This document shows, in pieces, positions 47,242-56,595 of a stretch of 64,000 bases of DNA (position 1 is the first letter of the stretch; each line of letters begins with the position of its first letter). The stretch comes from Gilliamella apis (GTDB lineage Bacteria; Pseudomonadota; Gammaproteobacteria; Enterobacterales; Orbaceae), in contig NZ_NASD01000007.1 in NCBI RefSeq assembly GCF_002142155.1, forward strand, positions 1-64,000, given 5' to 3'. A program made the translations under genes and the position numbers. Under the pieces are notes generated by a model. That model saw only the letters and a list, made by a program, of their open reading frames with translations. It was not told the DNA's origin and did no database searches.

Positions 47242-49011
47242 TTAATTTGATAAGTTACTTTTGTATAATTTTGAATATATACCATTTTGAGATATTAATT
47301 CATGATGATTTCCTTGTTCAACAATTTCACCACCATCAATAACTAAAATTTTATCTGCTGTTTCAATTGTCGATAACCTATGAGCAATGACAATTGATGT
47401 TCGACCTTTTTGTAATTCTTCTAATGCTTTTTGTATTGCTTTTTCTGATTCCGAATCAAGTGCTGATGTAGCTTCATCCAAAATTAAAATTGGGTTATCA
47501 CGTAATAAAGCCCTAGCGATAGCAATACGCTGTCGTTGACCACCAGATAATAGTATTCCATTTTCACCAACTACAGTATCAAAACCATTTTCTAGCTCTT
47601 TTATAAAATCATAGGCATAAGCTTTTTTAGCTGCTTCTTCAATTTGATTTAGAGAATATTCACCTATTTGCCCATAAGCAATATTATTTGCAATTGTATC
47701 GTTAAATAAATGTACATTTTGAGAAACTAAGCCAATTTGGTCTCGTAAACTATATAGAGTTAAATCCTGAATATTATAATTATCAATTAAAATTTCGCCT
47801 TCATTTATATCATAGAAACGAGTAAGTAAGCTCGCTATAGTTGTTTTGCCTGAACCTGAACGACCAACTAAAGCAATGGTTTTACCATACTCTACTGTAA
47901 AATTAATATCTCTTAATGCTGGTTCTTGTCTAGTTTCATATGTAAAAGAAACATGTTTAAATTCAATATTACCTTTTACCCGTTCAATAGTTAAATTTCC
48001 ATTGTCTTTCTCAATAGGTTGATCAAATATCGAAAATAAAGTTTGGCATGCCGCCATCCCTTTTTGAAAGTCAGCATTAACACTCGTTAAACTTTTTATC
48101 GGTTGCATTAAAGCAACTAGTGAAGAAAAGACTACGGTAAACTGCCCTGGAGTTATATTTAAATCTGGGTTACTCGCCATTAATAATACAAAAGCGATAG
48201 CAAACGATATAATTAGTTGAACAATTGGTGTAGATAAAGCAGATATAGAGACTAAACGCATCGTATCTCTTCGAAATCTATTGCTTACTTTTGCAAAGTG
48301 ATTCGATTCCTCATCTTGAGCACCAAAAAGAATAATTTCTCTGTGACCTTTTAACATTTGCTCAACAGACATAGTAACATTACCCATTGAGTTTTGCATA
48401 GTTTTGGCCATTTTTCGAAATTTTATTGAAACAAATGTAATTAAACCAATCACTATAGGTGTAATAAAAATCAAAGATAAAGATAATTGCCAACTATTAA
48501 TAAACATTGTATAAAATAAGCCACAAATAAATGCTGATTCACGTACTATAGTAATTAAAGCATCTGAGGAAGAAGAGGCTACTTGGTCAGTATCATACGT
48601 TATACGCGATAATAATCGTCCAGTTGAATTTTTATCATAAAAACTCACTGGAGCATCAACAAAATGATTAAAAAGTCGTTGACGAATTTTAAGGACAATT
48701 TTAGTTGAAATTAAAGATAAAAAATAAGAGTACCCATAATTTGCAGCACCGCGAAGAAAAACTAAGGTAAAAATATAAATTGGTGCCATAAATAAAAAGT
48801 GCTGATCATTTTCAACAAAACCTTTATCTAGTAAAGGTTGCAGTATTCCAATAAGTGATGTATCTGCAAATGCACTTATAATTAATAATACTATTGCAAA
48901 AAAAAGCAGGAATTTATGTTTAGTTATATATGGCCATAACTTAAAAAAAGTATGTAACGTTGAAAAATCTCGATCTATATCATTATTTATCTTTTTACTA
49001 TTTTTTTTCAT
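47242..49011 (-). CDS. msbA: Lipid A/LPS ABC exporter MsbA
   Basis: Homodimeric ABC exporter that flips lipid A-core across the inner membrane. Six membrane helices occupy residues 30-320, with SFYDKNSTGRLLSRITYDTD and QVASSSSDALITIVRE as in E. coli MsbA. The ATPase has Walker A GRSGSGKTTIA (near 383), LSGGQRQR (near 485) and Walker B ILILDEATSALD. At 589 residues with a 15-residue charged N-terminal extension, it is the closer of the two tandem copies to the classic MsbA. It lies 13 bases after the second copy, amid core glycosyltransferases. Confidence 0.93.
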   Translation of the reverse strand: MKKNSKKINNDIDRDFSTLHTFFKLWPYITKHKFLLFFAIVLLIISAFADTSLIGILQPLLDKGFVENDQHFLFMAPIYIFTLVFLRGAANYGYSYFLSLISTKIVLKIRQRLFNHFVDAPVSFYDKNSTGRLLSRITYDTDQVASSSSDALITIVRESAFICGLFYTMFINSWQLSLSLIFITPIVIGLITFVSIKFRKMAKTMQNSMGNVTMSVEQMLKGHREIILFGAQDEESNHFAKVSNRFRRDTMRLVSISALSTPIVQLIISFAIAFVLLMASNPDLNITPGQFTVVFSSLVALMQPIKSLTSVNADFQKGMAACQTLFSIFDQPIEKDNGNLTIERVKGNIEFKHVSFTYETRQEPALRDINFTVEYGKTIALVGRSGSGKTTIASLLTRFYDINEGEILIDNYNIQDLTLYSLRDQIGLVSQNVHLFNDTIANNIAYGQIGEYSLNQIEEAAKKAYAYDFIKELENGFDTVVGENGILLSGGQRQRIAIARALLRDNPILILDEATSALDSESEKAIQKALEELQKGRTSIVIAHRLSTIETADKILVIDGGEIVEQGNHHELISQNGIYSKLYKSNLSN

Positions 49012-49024
49012 AATATAATTTTAA

Positions 49025-50761
49025 TTAAGAGTTAAATTGTAGTTGATACATTGAGGCATAAAGGCCATTTTGGGATAACAAAGATTGGTGAGTCCCATCC
49101 TCTACAAGTTGACCTCCATCAATAACTAGAATACGATCTGCCTTTTCAATTGTTGATAACCTATGAGCAATGACAATTGAAGTTCTATTTTTCTGTAAAC
49201 GTTCAATTGCTTGTTGTACTAATCTTTCTGACTCGTTATCTAACGCAGATGTAGCTTCATCAAAAATAAGAATTGGATTATTTCTTAATAAAACTCGTGC
49301 AATTGCAATTCGTTGACGTTGTCCACCAGATAATAAAATTCCATTATCACCAATCTCGGTATCAATTCCATTTTCTAATTTATCAATAAATTCCATTGCA
49401 TTAGCTTGCTTAGCAGCCTCGATAATATCTTGTCTGGTATACCTATTTTTAGCTCCATAAGCAATATTATCAGCAATAGTTCCATTAAATAAGTGAACTT
49501 GTTGAGATACATATCCTATTTGGTCTCGCAATGATCTTAACGTATATTGCTTGATATCGATAGAATCAATTAATATCTCACCTTTGAGAATATCATAAAA
49601 TCTTGGTAATAAACTTGCTATTGTTGATTTGCCTGCGCCAGAACGACCAACTAAAGCTACCGTTTCACCTTGCTTAATTGTAAAACTGATATTTTTTAAA
49701 GATGGGGAACTATTTGTTGGATAGGTATAAGTGACATGATGAAAAACAATATCATATTCCAAACCTTTTAATTCAATTTTCCCATTATCTTCTTCTAAAG
49801 GAGTATTTAAAAGAGCAAATAGCGATTCACAAGCAACAGAACCTTTTTGTAACTCAAGGTGAACACTGGTTAACTCCCTTAATGGTCTCATCATAGCAAC
49901 CATTGAAGAAAAAACAACAGTAAATGAACCGGGTGTAATATCCAAAGTTTGATTTGCGACAAGAAATAATATTAAACCTAAAGCGGTTGTAGCGACTAAT
50001 TGAATAATAGGTGAGGATAATCCAGAAACTAAAACAATCTTCAATAGACCTTGCCTAAAAATTTTGTTAATTGTATAAAAGTTTTCTTTTTCATATTTTT
50101 GAGCATTATAGACAAGAATTTCTTTATGCCCTTTCATCATCTCATCGGCAGCTGTCGTTATGGTACCAATTCCTTTTTGCATGGAAATCAGTGCATGACG
50201 AAATTTTTTTGCGATAAATTGAACAATAAAAATAACTACAGGTACAACAATAATTAATACTGAAGCTAATTTCCAATTTCCATAGAACATTACTATACCT
50301 AAACCAATAGCATATGCGATTTCTCTAACGAGTATAATCAAGGCATCCGATGATGCTTTCGATAATAATTGGGTGTTATAAGTTATTACTGTCACTAGTT
50401 CTCCAATCGGATTTTTATTAAGAAAACTAGTTGGACTTTTGATTAAATGATTAAAAATTAATTGACGGAATTTAGTTACCACTTTACCAGAAAGCCATGA
50501 AAGACAATAAGTTGAACAGAAATTGGATAATCCACGTAAAGCAATCAGCCCAATAATACCTATAGAAAAAAGGACCAGAATATCATAGTTTTTATCCATT
50601 AAGCCATTATCTAATAGTGGTTTAGTTAGTGAAATTAATGTTGCGTCAGTTGCTGCATTTAACAAAAGAGCAATAATAGCAACTATTAAAGCTTTTTTAT
50701 TTGGAGAAATAAATGGCCACAATTGCTTAATTGTGTTTAATGAACTATATTTATTTTTCAT
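49025..50761 (-). CDS. Second MsbA-type ABC exporter (diverged paralogue)
   Basis: Full-length MsbA-like exporter, 578 residues, with intact Walker A (GRSGAGKSTIA), LSGGQRQR and Walker B (ILIFDEATSALD). The membrane domain departs from MsbA where the neighbouring copy does not: SFLNKNPIGELVTVITYNTQ replaces the STGTLLSRITYD type motif, followed by LLSKASSDALIILVRE. A different substrate or a heterodimer with the adjacent copy is possible. The frame extends to a TTG at 50773; I use the ATG at 50761. First gene of the run msbA2-msbA-GT9-GT9. Confidence 0.88.
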   Translation of the reverse strand: MKNKYSSLNTIKQLWPFISPNKKALIVAIIALLLNAATDATLISLTKPLLDNGLMDKNYDILVLFSIGIIGLIALRGLSNFCSTYCLSWLSGKVVTKFRQLIFNHLIKSPTSFLNKNPIGELVTVITYNTQLLSKASSDALIILVREIAYAIGLGIVMFYGNWKLASVLIIVVPVVIFIVQFIAKKFRHALISMQKGIGTITTAADEMMKGHKEILVYNAQKYEKENFYTINKIFRQGLLKIVLVSGLSSPIIQLVATTALGLILFLVANQTLDITPGSFTVVFSSMVAMMRPLRELTSVHLELQKGSVACESLFALLNTPLEEDNGKIELKGLEYDIVFHHVTYTYPTNSSPSLKNISFTIKQGETVALVGRSGAGKSTIASLLPRFYDILKGEILIDSIDIKQYTLRSLRDQIGYVSQQVHLFNGTIADNIAYGAKNRYTRQDIIEAAKQANAMEFIDKLENGIDTEIGDNGILLSGGQRQRIAIARVLLRNNPILIFDEATSALDNESERLVQQAIERLQKNRTSIVIAHRLSTIEKADRILVIDGGQLVEDGTHQSLLSQNGLYASMYQLQFNS

Positions 50762-50989
50762 AAAAGAGAACAATTAATCAAAATACTAATTATACTATAT
50801 AAACTGTATTGTTTAATATTTTATTTCAATTCTTTTTCAACTAGAAATAATTTGTATTATCTATATAATAACTATAAAATTAAAGTTCAAATTTAATTTA
50901 ATCTGTACGTTAAGTTAAAAATTTACAACAACCGTAGCTTTTTAATTAAATGTGTTTATTTGTAAATTATTACAAATAGGAAATAAACA

Positions 50990-52003
50990 ATGTATCTCGA
51001 TGTCAACCACATTATTACAAAAAAAATAACATTTTATAACAATAATAGTAACAATGATAATCAGCTGAATATAGCCTACGGAATAGATAAAAATTTTTTT
51101 CTAGGTTGTGCTGTTTCGCTCTCTTCTATTTTAATATTTAATCCTAATCTAAATTTTTCTTTTCACATATTTACTAACCATTTACCAGAAGATTTTGAAA
51201 AAAATTTTAAGTTACTATCTGAAGAATATAAAACAAATATAACATTATATTTAGTTAATGATTTAAGTTTGTCGAAACTTCCTACTACAAAGAATTGGAC
51301 TATCGCAACCTATTTTAGATTTATAATAGCTGATTATTTTTATCAAAAAATTGATAAAATTCTCTATATAGATGCTGATATCATATGTAATGGATCGTTA
51401 GAAGAGTTATTTGAATTACAATTTGATAACAATATTGCATATGTTGTTAAAGACAAAGATTCCATTTGGTGGAAAAAATGTGCTTTTCGACTAGATGAAA
51501 ATCGATTATCAAATGCTTATTTTAATGCAGGTTTTTTGCTAATAGATTTAAACAAATGGTATGAAAATAATATAAATAGCCAAGCATTGGAACTTCTATC
51601 AGATAATAATAAATCTCCAAAATTTACACATCTTGATCAAGATGTATTAAATTTATTACTTCTCGAAAAAGTTAAATATCTTGATAACAAATACAACCAA
51701 CAAGTTAGTATAAATTATGAACTAAAATATAAAATTTATTCACCTGATTTAGAACAAACAATATTGATTCATTATATCGGACCGACAAAACCGTGGCATA
51801 ATTGGGCTAAAGATTATAAGTGTTCACAATATTTTGTAAATGCTAAAGAACAATCACCGCTAAAATCAATACCATTTTTATCAGCTGTTACAGCTAATCA
51901 AATGAGATATTGTTCTAAACATAAAATACATCAGAAAAAATATTTTTCTGGTATAATCTGTAACATTATCTATTGTCTTAAAAAATTAACTAAACATAAA
52001 TGA
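50990..52003 (+). CDS. GT8 glycosyltransferase
   Basis: Fourth family 8 transferase, 337 residues. NIAYGIDKNFFLGCAVSLSS near residue 27, LYIDADIICNGS near residue 123 with DxD, NAYFNAGFLLIDLNKWY near 176, HLDQDVLNLLL near 215 and HYIGPTKPWHNW near 260 cover all family motifs. The last of these resembles WaaJ/WaaO proteins best of the four. Divergent from the msbA pair and convergent, with a two-base gap, with the unknown gene at 52006. Confidence 0.87.
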   Translation: MYLDVNHIITKKITFYNNNSNNDNQLNIAYGIDKNFFLGCAVSLSSILIFNPNLNFSFHIFTNHLPEDFEKNFKLLSEEYKTNITLYLVNDLSLSKLPTTKNWTIATYFRFIIADYFYQKIDKILYIDADIICNGSLEELFELQFDNNIAYVVKDKDSIWWKKCAFRLDENRLSNAYFNAGFLLIDLNKWYENNINSQALELLSDNNKSPKFTHLDQDVLNLLLLEKVKYLDNKYNQQVSINYELKYKIYSPDLEQTILIHYIGPTKPWHNWAKDYKCSQYFVNAKEQSPLKSIPFLSAVTANQMRYCSKHKIHQKKYFSGIICNIIYCLKKLTKHK

Positions 52004-52005
52004 AC

Positions 52006-53019
52006 TTAATTAGATGTTATAAATGCACTGTTAATTGTTTTCAACATTTCATCGGCACTATATTGATACAAAATTTCTAATGGAATAGGTAAGAAATCTG
52101 TCTGTAAAAATTCTGAAATATTTGTATAATTTTCCTTTTCAAGAATAAAGATTTGTTCTGGGCTGTAAAAATCATATTCTTTAATAGATTTATTTGTGGT
52201 AATTAATTTTTTATTAAATAATATTGCTTCTATTGCCCTTAAAGTCACTCCTGTTTGACCTAATTGACCAATTTCTAAAATAATATCACTTTGTTTTACC
52301 TTTTCAATATTGTCAAAATAACCAATTTTTGATCCTAAGCTATAATAATCTGATTTTTTGAAATTTAACTCAGTTTTTTTTGGAAGTAAATTATAATTAA
52401 TTAAATGAAAATCGGTTTTATAATTATTATCTAATAAAATAGGAGCTAAATTATTTATTACTTCTACTCGATTATTCAAATACTCACCAATAAAAAAACA
52501 ACTTTTCGTTGCTACATTATAATTCACTTCTTCTCTGATTTTTTTCATTTCGAAGATAGTAAAAGGTAAAAATTGATTTAAATAGGTAAATTTATATTTT
52601 TTGCAATCATCAAAATCAAAACTATATATTTTATCAAAATGAGGAGTAATTTTGGTTATATAGTCTTCATCTTGAAGTAGCCATTTTTTCTTATTTTTCA
52701 TACTATTATTTAAGACATCAATAGTATCTCTTAAAACTAAAACTCGATGGCAATTCACATCTTTAACTAAATCTATAAATCCAGATATAGCAAAACCACT
52801 ACATAATAAAATATCATCAGGCTTTAATTTTCTTAATTTTATTAATTGATTTAATTTGATAAACCATTGCCGAGGAAAATTCTTTCTTTCTAAAGAAAAA
52901 TTGATATCCCTAAAATGCTTCATTAATTTATTATAAAGTATAACATCATACTCATGTTTTAAGGCGTTGATCATATACTTTTCATAATCAGCATTCCATT
53001 CTGCAAAATAAATAGTCAT
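52006..53019 (-). CDS. Unrecognised protein, probable GT-B type glycosyltransferase
   Basis: I do not recognise a named family. The 337-residue product has no signal peptide or membrane helix. Residues 165-290 alternate strand and helix in a way that resembles the C-terminal half of GT-B enzymes (CFFIGEYLNNRVEVINNLAP, then a conserved-looking ILEIGQLGQTGVTLRAIEAI), and the N-terminal half (YFAEWNADYEKYMINALKHE) could be the acceptor domain. It follows rfbD by 20 bases on the same strand, so it is probably the last gene of the rfb operon; by context it is a candidate rhamnosyltransferase or core-modifying enzyme. This is inference only. Confidence 0.6.
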   Translation of the reverse strand: MTIYFAEWNADYEKYMINALKHEYDVILYNKLMKHFRDINFSLERKNFPRQWFIKLNQLIKLRKLKPDDILLCSGFAISGFIDLVKDVNCHRVLVLRDTIDVLNNSMKNKKKWLLQDEDYITKITPHFDKIYSFDFDDCKKYKFTYLNQFLPFTIFEMKKIREEVNYNVATKSCFFIGEYLNNRVEVINNLAPILLDNNYKTDFHLINYNLLPKKTELNFKKSDYYSLGSKIGYFDNIEKVKQSDIILEIGQLGQTGVTLRAIEAILFNKKLITTNKSIKEYDFYSPEQIFILEKENYTNISEFLQTDFLPIPLEILYQYSADEMLKTINSAFITSN

Positions 53020-53039
53020 AACATATTATATTATTTAGG

Positions 53040-53906
53040 TTAATTATCAGATTTAATTTTAGTAATACTGTGAATCAAACCTTTATTCCAATCTGAGGCG
53101 AATAAACCATACTTAATTAATTTTTCAACACTCATTACCGAATATTTTGGTCTTTTAGCTTTCGTAGGAAATGCGTGAGTTTTAACTGGAATAATTTCTG
53201 GAGATTTGGTTATCACTTTTAGGGTTAAGGCTATTTCAAAAATTCTTTTAGCAAACAAAAACCACGATGTTGAACTATCACCACAAAAATGATAGATACC
53301 TCCATCTATTTTTTTATCAAGCAAATAAAGAATAACTTGAGCGAGATCGCCTGCATAAGTTGGATTACCAAGTTGATCTTCAATTATGGATAATTGTTGT
53401 TTTTCAGTAGCTAATCTCAACATTGTTTTAACAAAATTATTACCATAAGGACTAAATACCCAAGATGTTCTAATGACAACTGCCGATGGAGCATTATCTA
53501 AAACCGCTATTTCACCTTCACGTTTTGTTTTGCCGTAGATATTAACCGGGTTAGTTATATCCTCTTCGGTATAAGGAATATTATTTGTTCCATCAAAGAC
53601 ATAATCAGTCGAAACATGAAAAAATTTCGCATTATATTTTTTTGATGAAATGGCTAAATTTTTAGGCCCTATAACATTGACATTGTAAGCTAGCTGAGGC
53701 TCATCCTCCGCTTTATCAACCGCAGTATATGCAGCAGCATTAATAACTGCATCAGGTTTATATTTAGCAATGAAACTATCTACCGCATTCTCATCAGTAA
53801 TATCAAGTTGTTCAGCATCAGTCTTAATTAGTTCCCATTTTGCTGGGAAAATATCAACAATACAATTACCTAGTTGCCCATTAGCTCCAGTTAATAAAAC
53901 TTTCAT
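53040..53906 (-). CDS. rfbD: dTDP-4-dehydrorhamnose reductase RfbD
   Basis: Last step of dTDP-L-rhamnose synthesis, NAD(P)H-dependent reduction of the 4-keto group. The Rossmann motif LLTGANGQLGN starts at residue 4, and the catalytic YxxxK is in VNIYGKTKREGE near residue 127. The open frame runs 25 codons further upstream into rfbC, but ATG at 53906 matches the family N terminus, giving 288 residues. A good AGGAG lies about 14 bases before it, further than ideal. rfbC ends eight bases upstream. Confidence 0.95.
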   Translation of the reverse strand: MKVLLTGANGQLGNCIVDIFPAKWELIKTDAEQLDITDENAVDSFIAKYKPDAVINAAAYTAVDKAEDEPQLAYNVNVIGPKNLAISSKKYNAKFFHVSTDYVFDGTNNIPYTEEDITNPVNIYGKTKREGEIAVLDNAPSAVVIRTSWVFSPYGNNFVKTMLRLATEKQQLSIIEDQLGNPTYAGDLAQVILYLLDKKIDGGIYHFCGDSSTSWFLFAKRIFEIALTLKVITKSPEIIPVKTHAFPTKAKRPKYSVMSVEKLIKYGLFASDWNKGLIHSITKIKSDN

Positions 53907-53914
53907 ATGATTTA

Positions 53915-54445
53915 TTATAGCTCCTGTAATGTTTTGCCTAATTTGTCTTTTTCGGATAAAGTTGGCGTTGATATAGGCCAATTAATATTTACGGTTGAGT
54001 CATTCCAAACTAAACATCCTTCAGAGTTAGGATCATAATAGTTTGTACATTTATATTCAAAATCAGCAATATCAGACAAAACTAAGAATCCATGAGCAAG
54101 GCCTGGGGGAATCCACAATTGCTTTTTATTCTCTTCAGAAAGAATAACACCAACCCATTTACCATAAGTGGATGAATCCTTGCGAATATCTACAGCTACA
54201 TCAAATACTTCACCCCTGACAACTCTAACCAACTTCCCTTGAGGATTTTCTTTTTGAAAATGCAAACCTCTTAATACATTTTTTTGTGAACGAGAATGAT
54301 TGTCCTGCACAAAATTTAAATTAATACCTAACATTTTCTGATAACGCTTTTGCTCAAATGTTTCTAGAAAAAAACCTCTTTCATCTCCATATACTTTAGG
54401 TTTAACTATTTTCACTTCTGGGATTTCTGTTTGTATAACTTCCAT
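53915..54445 (-). CDS. rfbC: dTDP-4-dehydrorhamnose 3,5-epimerase RfbC
   Basis: Cupin-fold epimerase acting on C3 and C5 of the 4-keto sugar. Catalytic histidine region VLRGLHFQ near residue 58 and the neighbouring LVRVVRGEVFDVAVDIRKDS are present, with FLETFEQKRYQ near residue 26. Length 176 is typical. Third gene of rfbBACD. Confidence 0.96.
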   Translation of the reverse strand: MEVIQTEIPEVKIVKPKVYGDERGFFLETFEQKRYQKMLGINLNFVQDNHSRSQKNVLRGLHFQKENPQGKLVRVVRGEVFDVAVDIRKDSSTYGKWVGVILSEENKKQLWIPPGLAHGFLVLSDIADFEYKCTNYYDPNSEGCLVWNDSTVNINWPISTPTLSEKDKLGKTLQEL

Positions 54446-54453
54446 TAGAACCT

Positions 54454-55320
54454 CTAATGATTTATCAATTTGGCTAAGTATTGTCCATATAATGTTTTGC
54501 CTAAACAGACAGCTTCTTCTTTTACTTGTTCAAAACTTATCCAGCCATTACGATAGGCGATTTCTTCAAGACAAGCTACTTTTAAACCTTGCCTTTTTTC
54601 TATAACTTGAACAAATGATGAAGCTTCAATTAAACTATCATGAGTTCCAGTATCAAGCCAAGAAAATCCTCTACCAAGTATCTCAACATTCAATAATCCT
54701 GCGTCTAAGTACATTTGATTAAGTGTTGTTATTTCCAACTCTCCTCTCTTAGATGGTTTGACTTGTTTCGCCATTTCAACAACATTTTCATCATAAAAAT
54801 AAAGCCCTGTAACAGCCCAATTTGATTTTGGTTTAATTGGCTTTTCTTCAATAGATAATGCTTTAAAATTTTCATCAAAATCTACAACACCAAAACGTTC
54901 CGGATCAACAACTTGATAACCAAAAATTGTTGCTCCATTCTTTTGTGATACAACTTTCTCTAATTTTTTACCAAAACTCTCTCCAAAAAATAAGTTATCC
55001 CCTAAAATTAAACAACAATTCTGACCTTCGATAAATTCTTCACCAATCAAAAATGCTTGAGCTAAACCCTCAGGTTTTGGTTGTTCCGCGAAACTAAGTT
55101 GAATACCAAATCGCGAACCATCTCCCAATAATCTTTTGAACAAAGGCAAATCATCCGGTGTTGAAATAATTAATATATCACGGATACCGGCTAACATAAG
55201 AACAGATAACGGATAATAGATCATCGGTTTATCATATATAGGGAGTAATTGTTTTGAAATACCACGAGTTATAGGATATAAACGTGTCCCCGAACCACCT
55301 GCAAGTACAATTCCTTTCAT
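54454..55320 (-). CDS. rfbA: Glucose-1-phosphate thymidylyltransferase RfbA
   Basis: Makes dTDP-glucose from dTTP and glucose 1-phosphate, the committed step. The nucleotide-binding [20 protein letters not shown] at residue 6 and [14 protein letters not shown] near residue 108 are conserved, followed by [16 protein letters not shown]. Length 288 is typical. Eight bases separate it from rfbC. Confidence 0.97.
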   Translation of the reverse strand: MKGIVLAGGSGTRLYPITRGISKQLLPIYDKPMIYYPLSVLMLAGIRDILIISTPDDLPLFKRLLGDGSRFGIQLSFAEQPKPEGLAQAFLIGEEFIEGQNCCLILGDNLFFGESFGKKLEKVVSQKNGATIFGYQVVDPERFGVVDFDENFKALSIEEKPIKPKSNWAVTGLYFYDENVVEMAKQVKPSKRGELEITTLNQMYLDAGLLNVEILGRGFSWLDTGTHDSLIEASSFVQVIEKRQGLKVACLEEIAYRNGWISFEQVKEEAVCLGKTLYGQYLAKLINH

Positions 55321-55336
55321 AATTCAACCTATTATT

Positions 55337-56401
55337 TTATTTAATAATACCATGTCTAGATCTGGTATATGAACCATCTTTAATATGATCACACCAAGCT
55401 TGATTATTTAAATACCATTCAACTGTTTTACGCATACCACTCTCGAAGGTTTCTTGTGGTTTCCAGCCTAAATCATAATATATTTTAGATGCATCAATAG
55501 CATAACGTTGATCATGACCAGGCCTATCAGCAACATTAGTGATAAGATCCTTATAACATTTAATATTATAAGGCTTATTTGGCATCAATTCTTCAAGTAA
55601 TTCGCAAATAATATTAACAACATCAATATTTTTCTGCTCATTATGCCCACCTATATTATAGGTCTTTCCAACTTTTGCTTTAGTCGCGACTAAATAAAGA
55701 GCCCTGGCATGATCATCGACATATAACCAATCCCTTATTTGTAGACCATTACCATAAACAGGTAAAGGTTTCCCTTCTAATGCATTCAAAATCATTAAAG
55801 GAATTAATTTCTCTGGGAAGTGATAAGGGCCATAATTATTTGAACAATTAGTTATGACGGTTGGTAATCCAAAAGTTCTATGCCAAGCTCGAACAAGGTG
55901 ATCACTTGATGCTTTTGAAGCTGAATAAGGACTACTTGGTGAATAAGGAGTTTTTTCTGTAAATAAATCTGTTGTTCCATGCAAATCACCATAAACTTCA
56001 TCTGTCGAAATATGGTGAAAACGGAAATTTGCCTTTCTAGAAGAGTCTATATTTCTCCAGTATGCTAAAGACTCTTCTAAAAGAGAAAAAGTACCTATTA
56101 CATTAGTTTCTATAAACATGGATGGATTATCAATAGAACGATCGACATGACTTTCGGCAGCCAAATGCATAATAATATCAGGTTTAAAATCTGTTATCAT
56201 TTTTCTTAAGGAATTTCTATCACAAATATCAATTTGCTTAAAATGAAATCGATTACTTTTCGATACTTTATCTAAAGACTCTAAATTTCCTGCATAAGTC
56301 AATTTATCTATAACTAATACTTCATCATAGGTGTGATCTATAATATAGCGGACAACAGCAGAACCTATGAAACCAGCTCCTCCAGTAACTATTATTTTCA
56401 T
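55337..56401 (-). CDS. rfbB: dTDP-glucose 4,6-dehydratase RfbB
   Basis: NAD-dependent dehydratase forming dTDP-4-keto-6-deoxyglucose. [15 protein letters not shown] at residue 5, [11 protein letters not shown] near residue 133 and the catalytic [18 protein letters not shown] near residue 160 are all intact. Length 354 is typical. First gene of rfbB-rfbA-rfbC-rfbD, divergent from the GT2-GT4 gene. No JUMPstart/ops sequence (GGCGGTAG) was found upstream. Confidence 0.97.
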   Translation of the reverse strand: MKIIVTGGAGFIGSAVVRYIIDHTYDEVLVIDKLTYAGNLESLDKVSKSNRFHFKQIDICDRNSLRKMITDFKPDIIMHLAAESHVDRSIDNPSMFIETNVIGTFSLLEESLAYWRNIDSSRKANFRFHHISTDEVYGDLHGTTDLFTEKTPYSPSSPYSASKASSDHLVRAWHRTFGLPTVITNCSNNYGPYHFPEKLIPLMILNALEGKPLPVYGNGLQIRDWLYVDDHARALYLVATKAKVGKTYNIGGHNEQKNIDVVNIICELLEELMPNKPYNIKCYKDLITNVADRPGHDQRYAIDASKIYYDLGWKPQETFESGMRKTVEWYLNNQAWCDHIKDGSYTRSRHGIIK

Positions 56402-56551
56402 AATTAAAATCCGAAATGATTAATTTAACTAAATATAATTAATAATATATTTTATCATGCTTTAACTTGAAGTTAAATGAAATATACCAGTATGATTAAT
56501 TAAATGTAAATAAATTGATACTAAATGTTTAGTTTACTTAAAAATAGCGTT

Positions 56552-56557
56552 ATAATT
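56552..56557 (+). promoter_or_regulatory. Possible -10 of the GT2-GT4 gene
   Basis: A perfect TATAAT about 40 bases before the start codon; the sequence 17 bases upstream (TTTAGT) is a weak -35. The divergent rfbB promoter must lie in the same 180-base interval. Confidence 0.4.
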
Positions 56558-56595
56558 TCTAATAAGGTTTGCAATGATAAATAGTGTGGAAACAT

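Noticed and set aside
53907-53981. N-terminal extension of RfbD
   Set aside because: The extra 25 residues lie mostly within rfbC, and the conserved Rossmann start begins at the ATG at 53906.
56402-56595. JUMPstart/ops (RfaH) element before the glycan genes
   Set aside because: GGCGGTAG or a close variant was not seen here or in the other intergenic regions of the locus.
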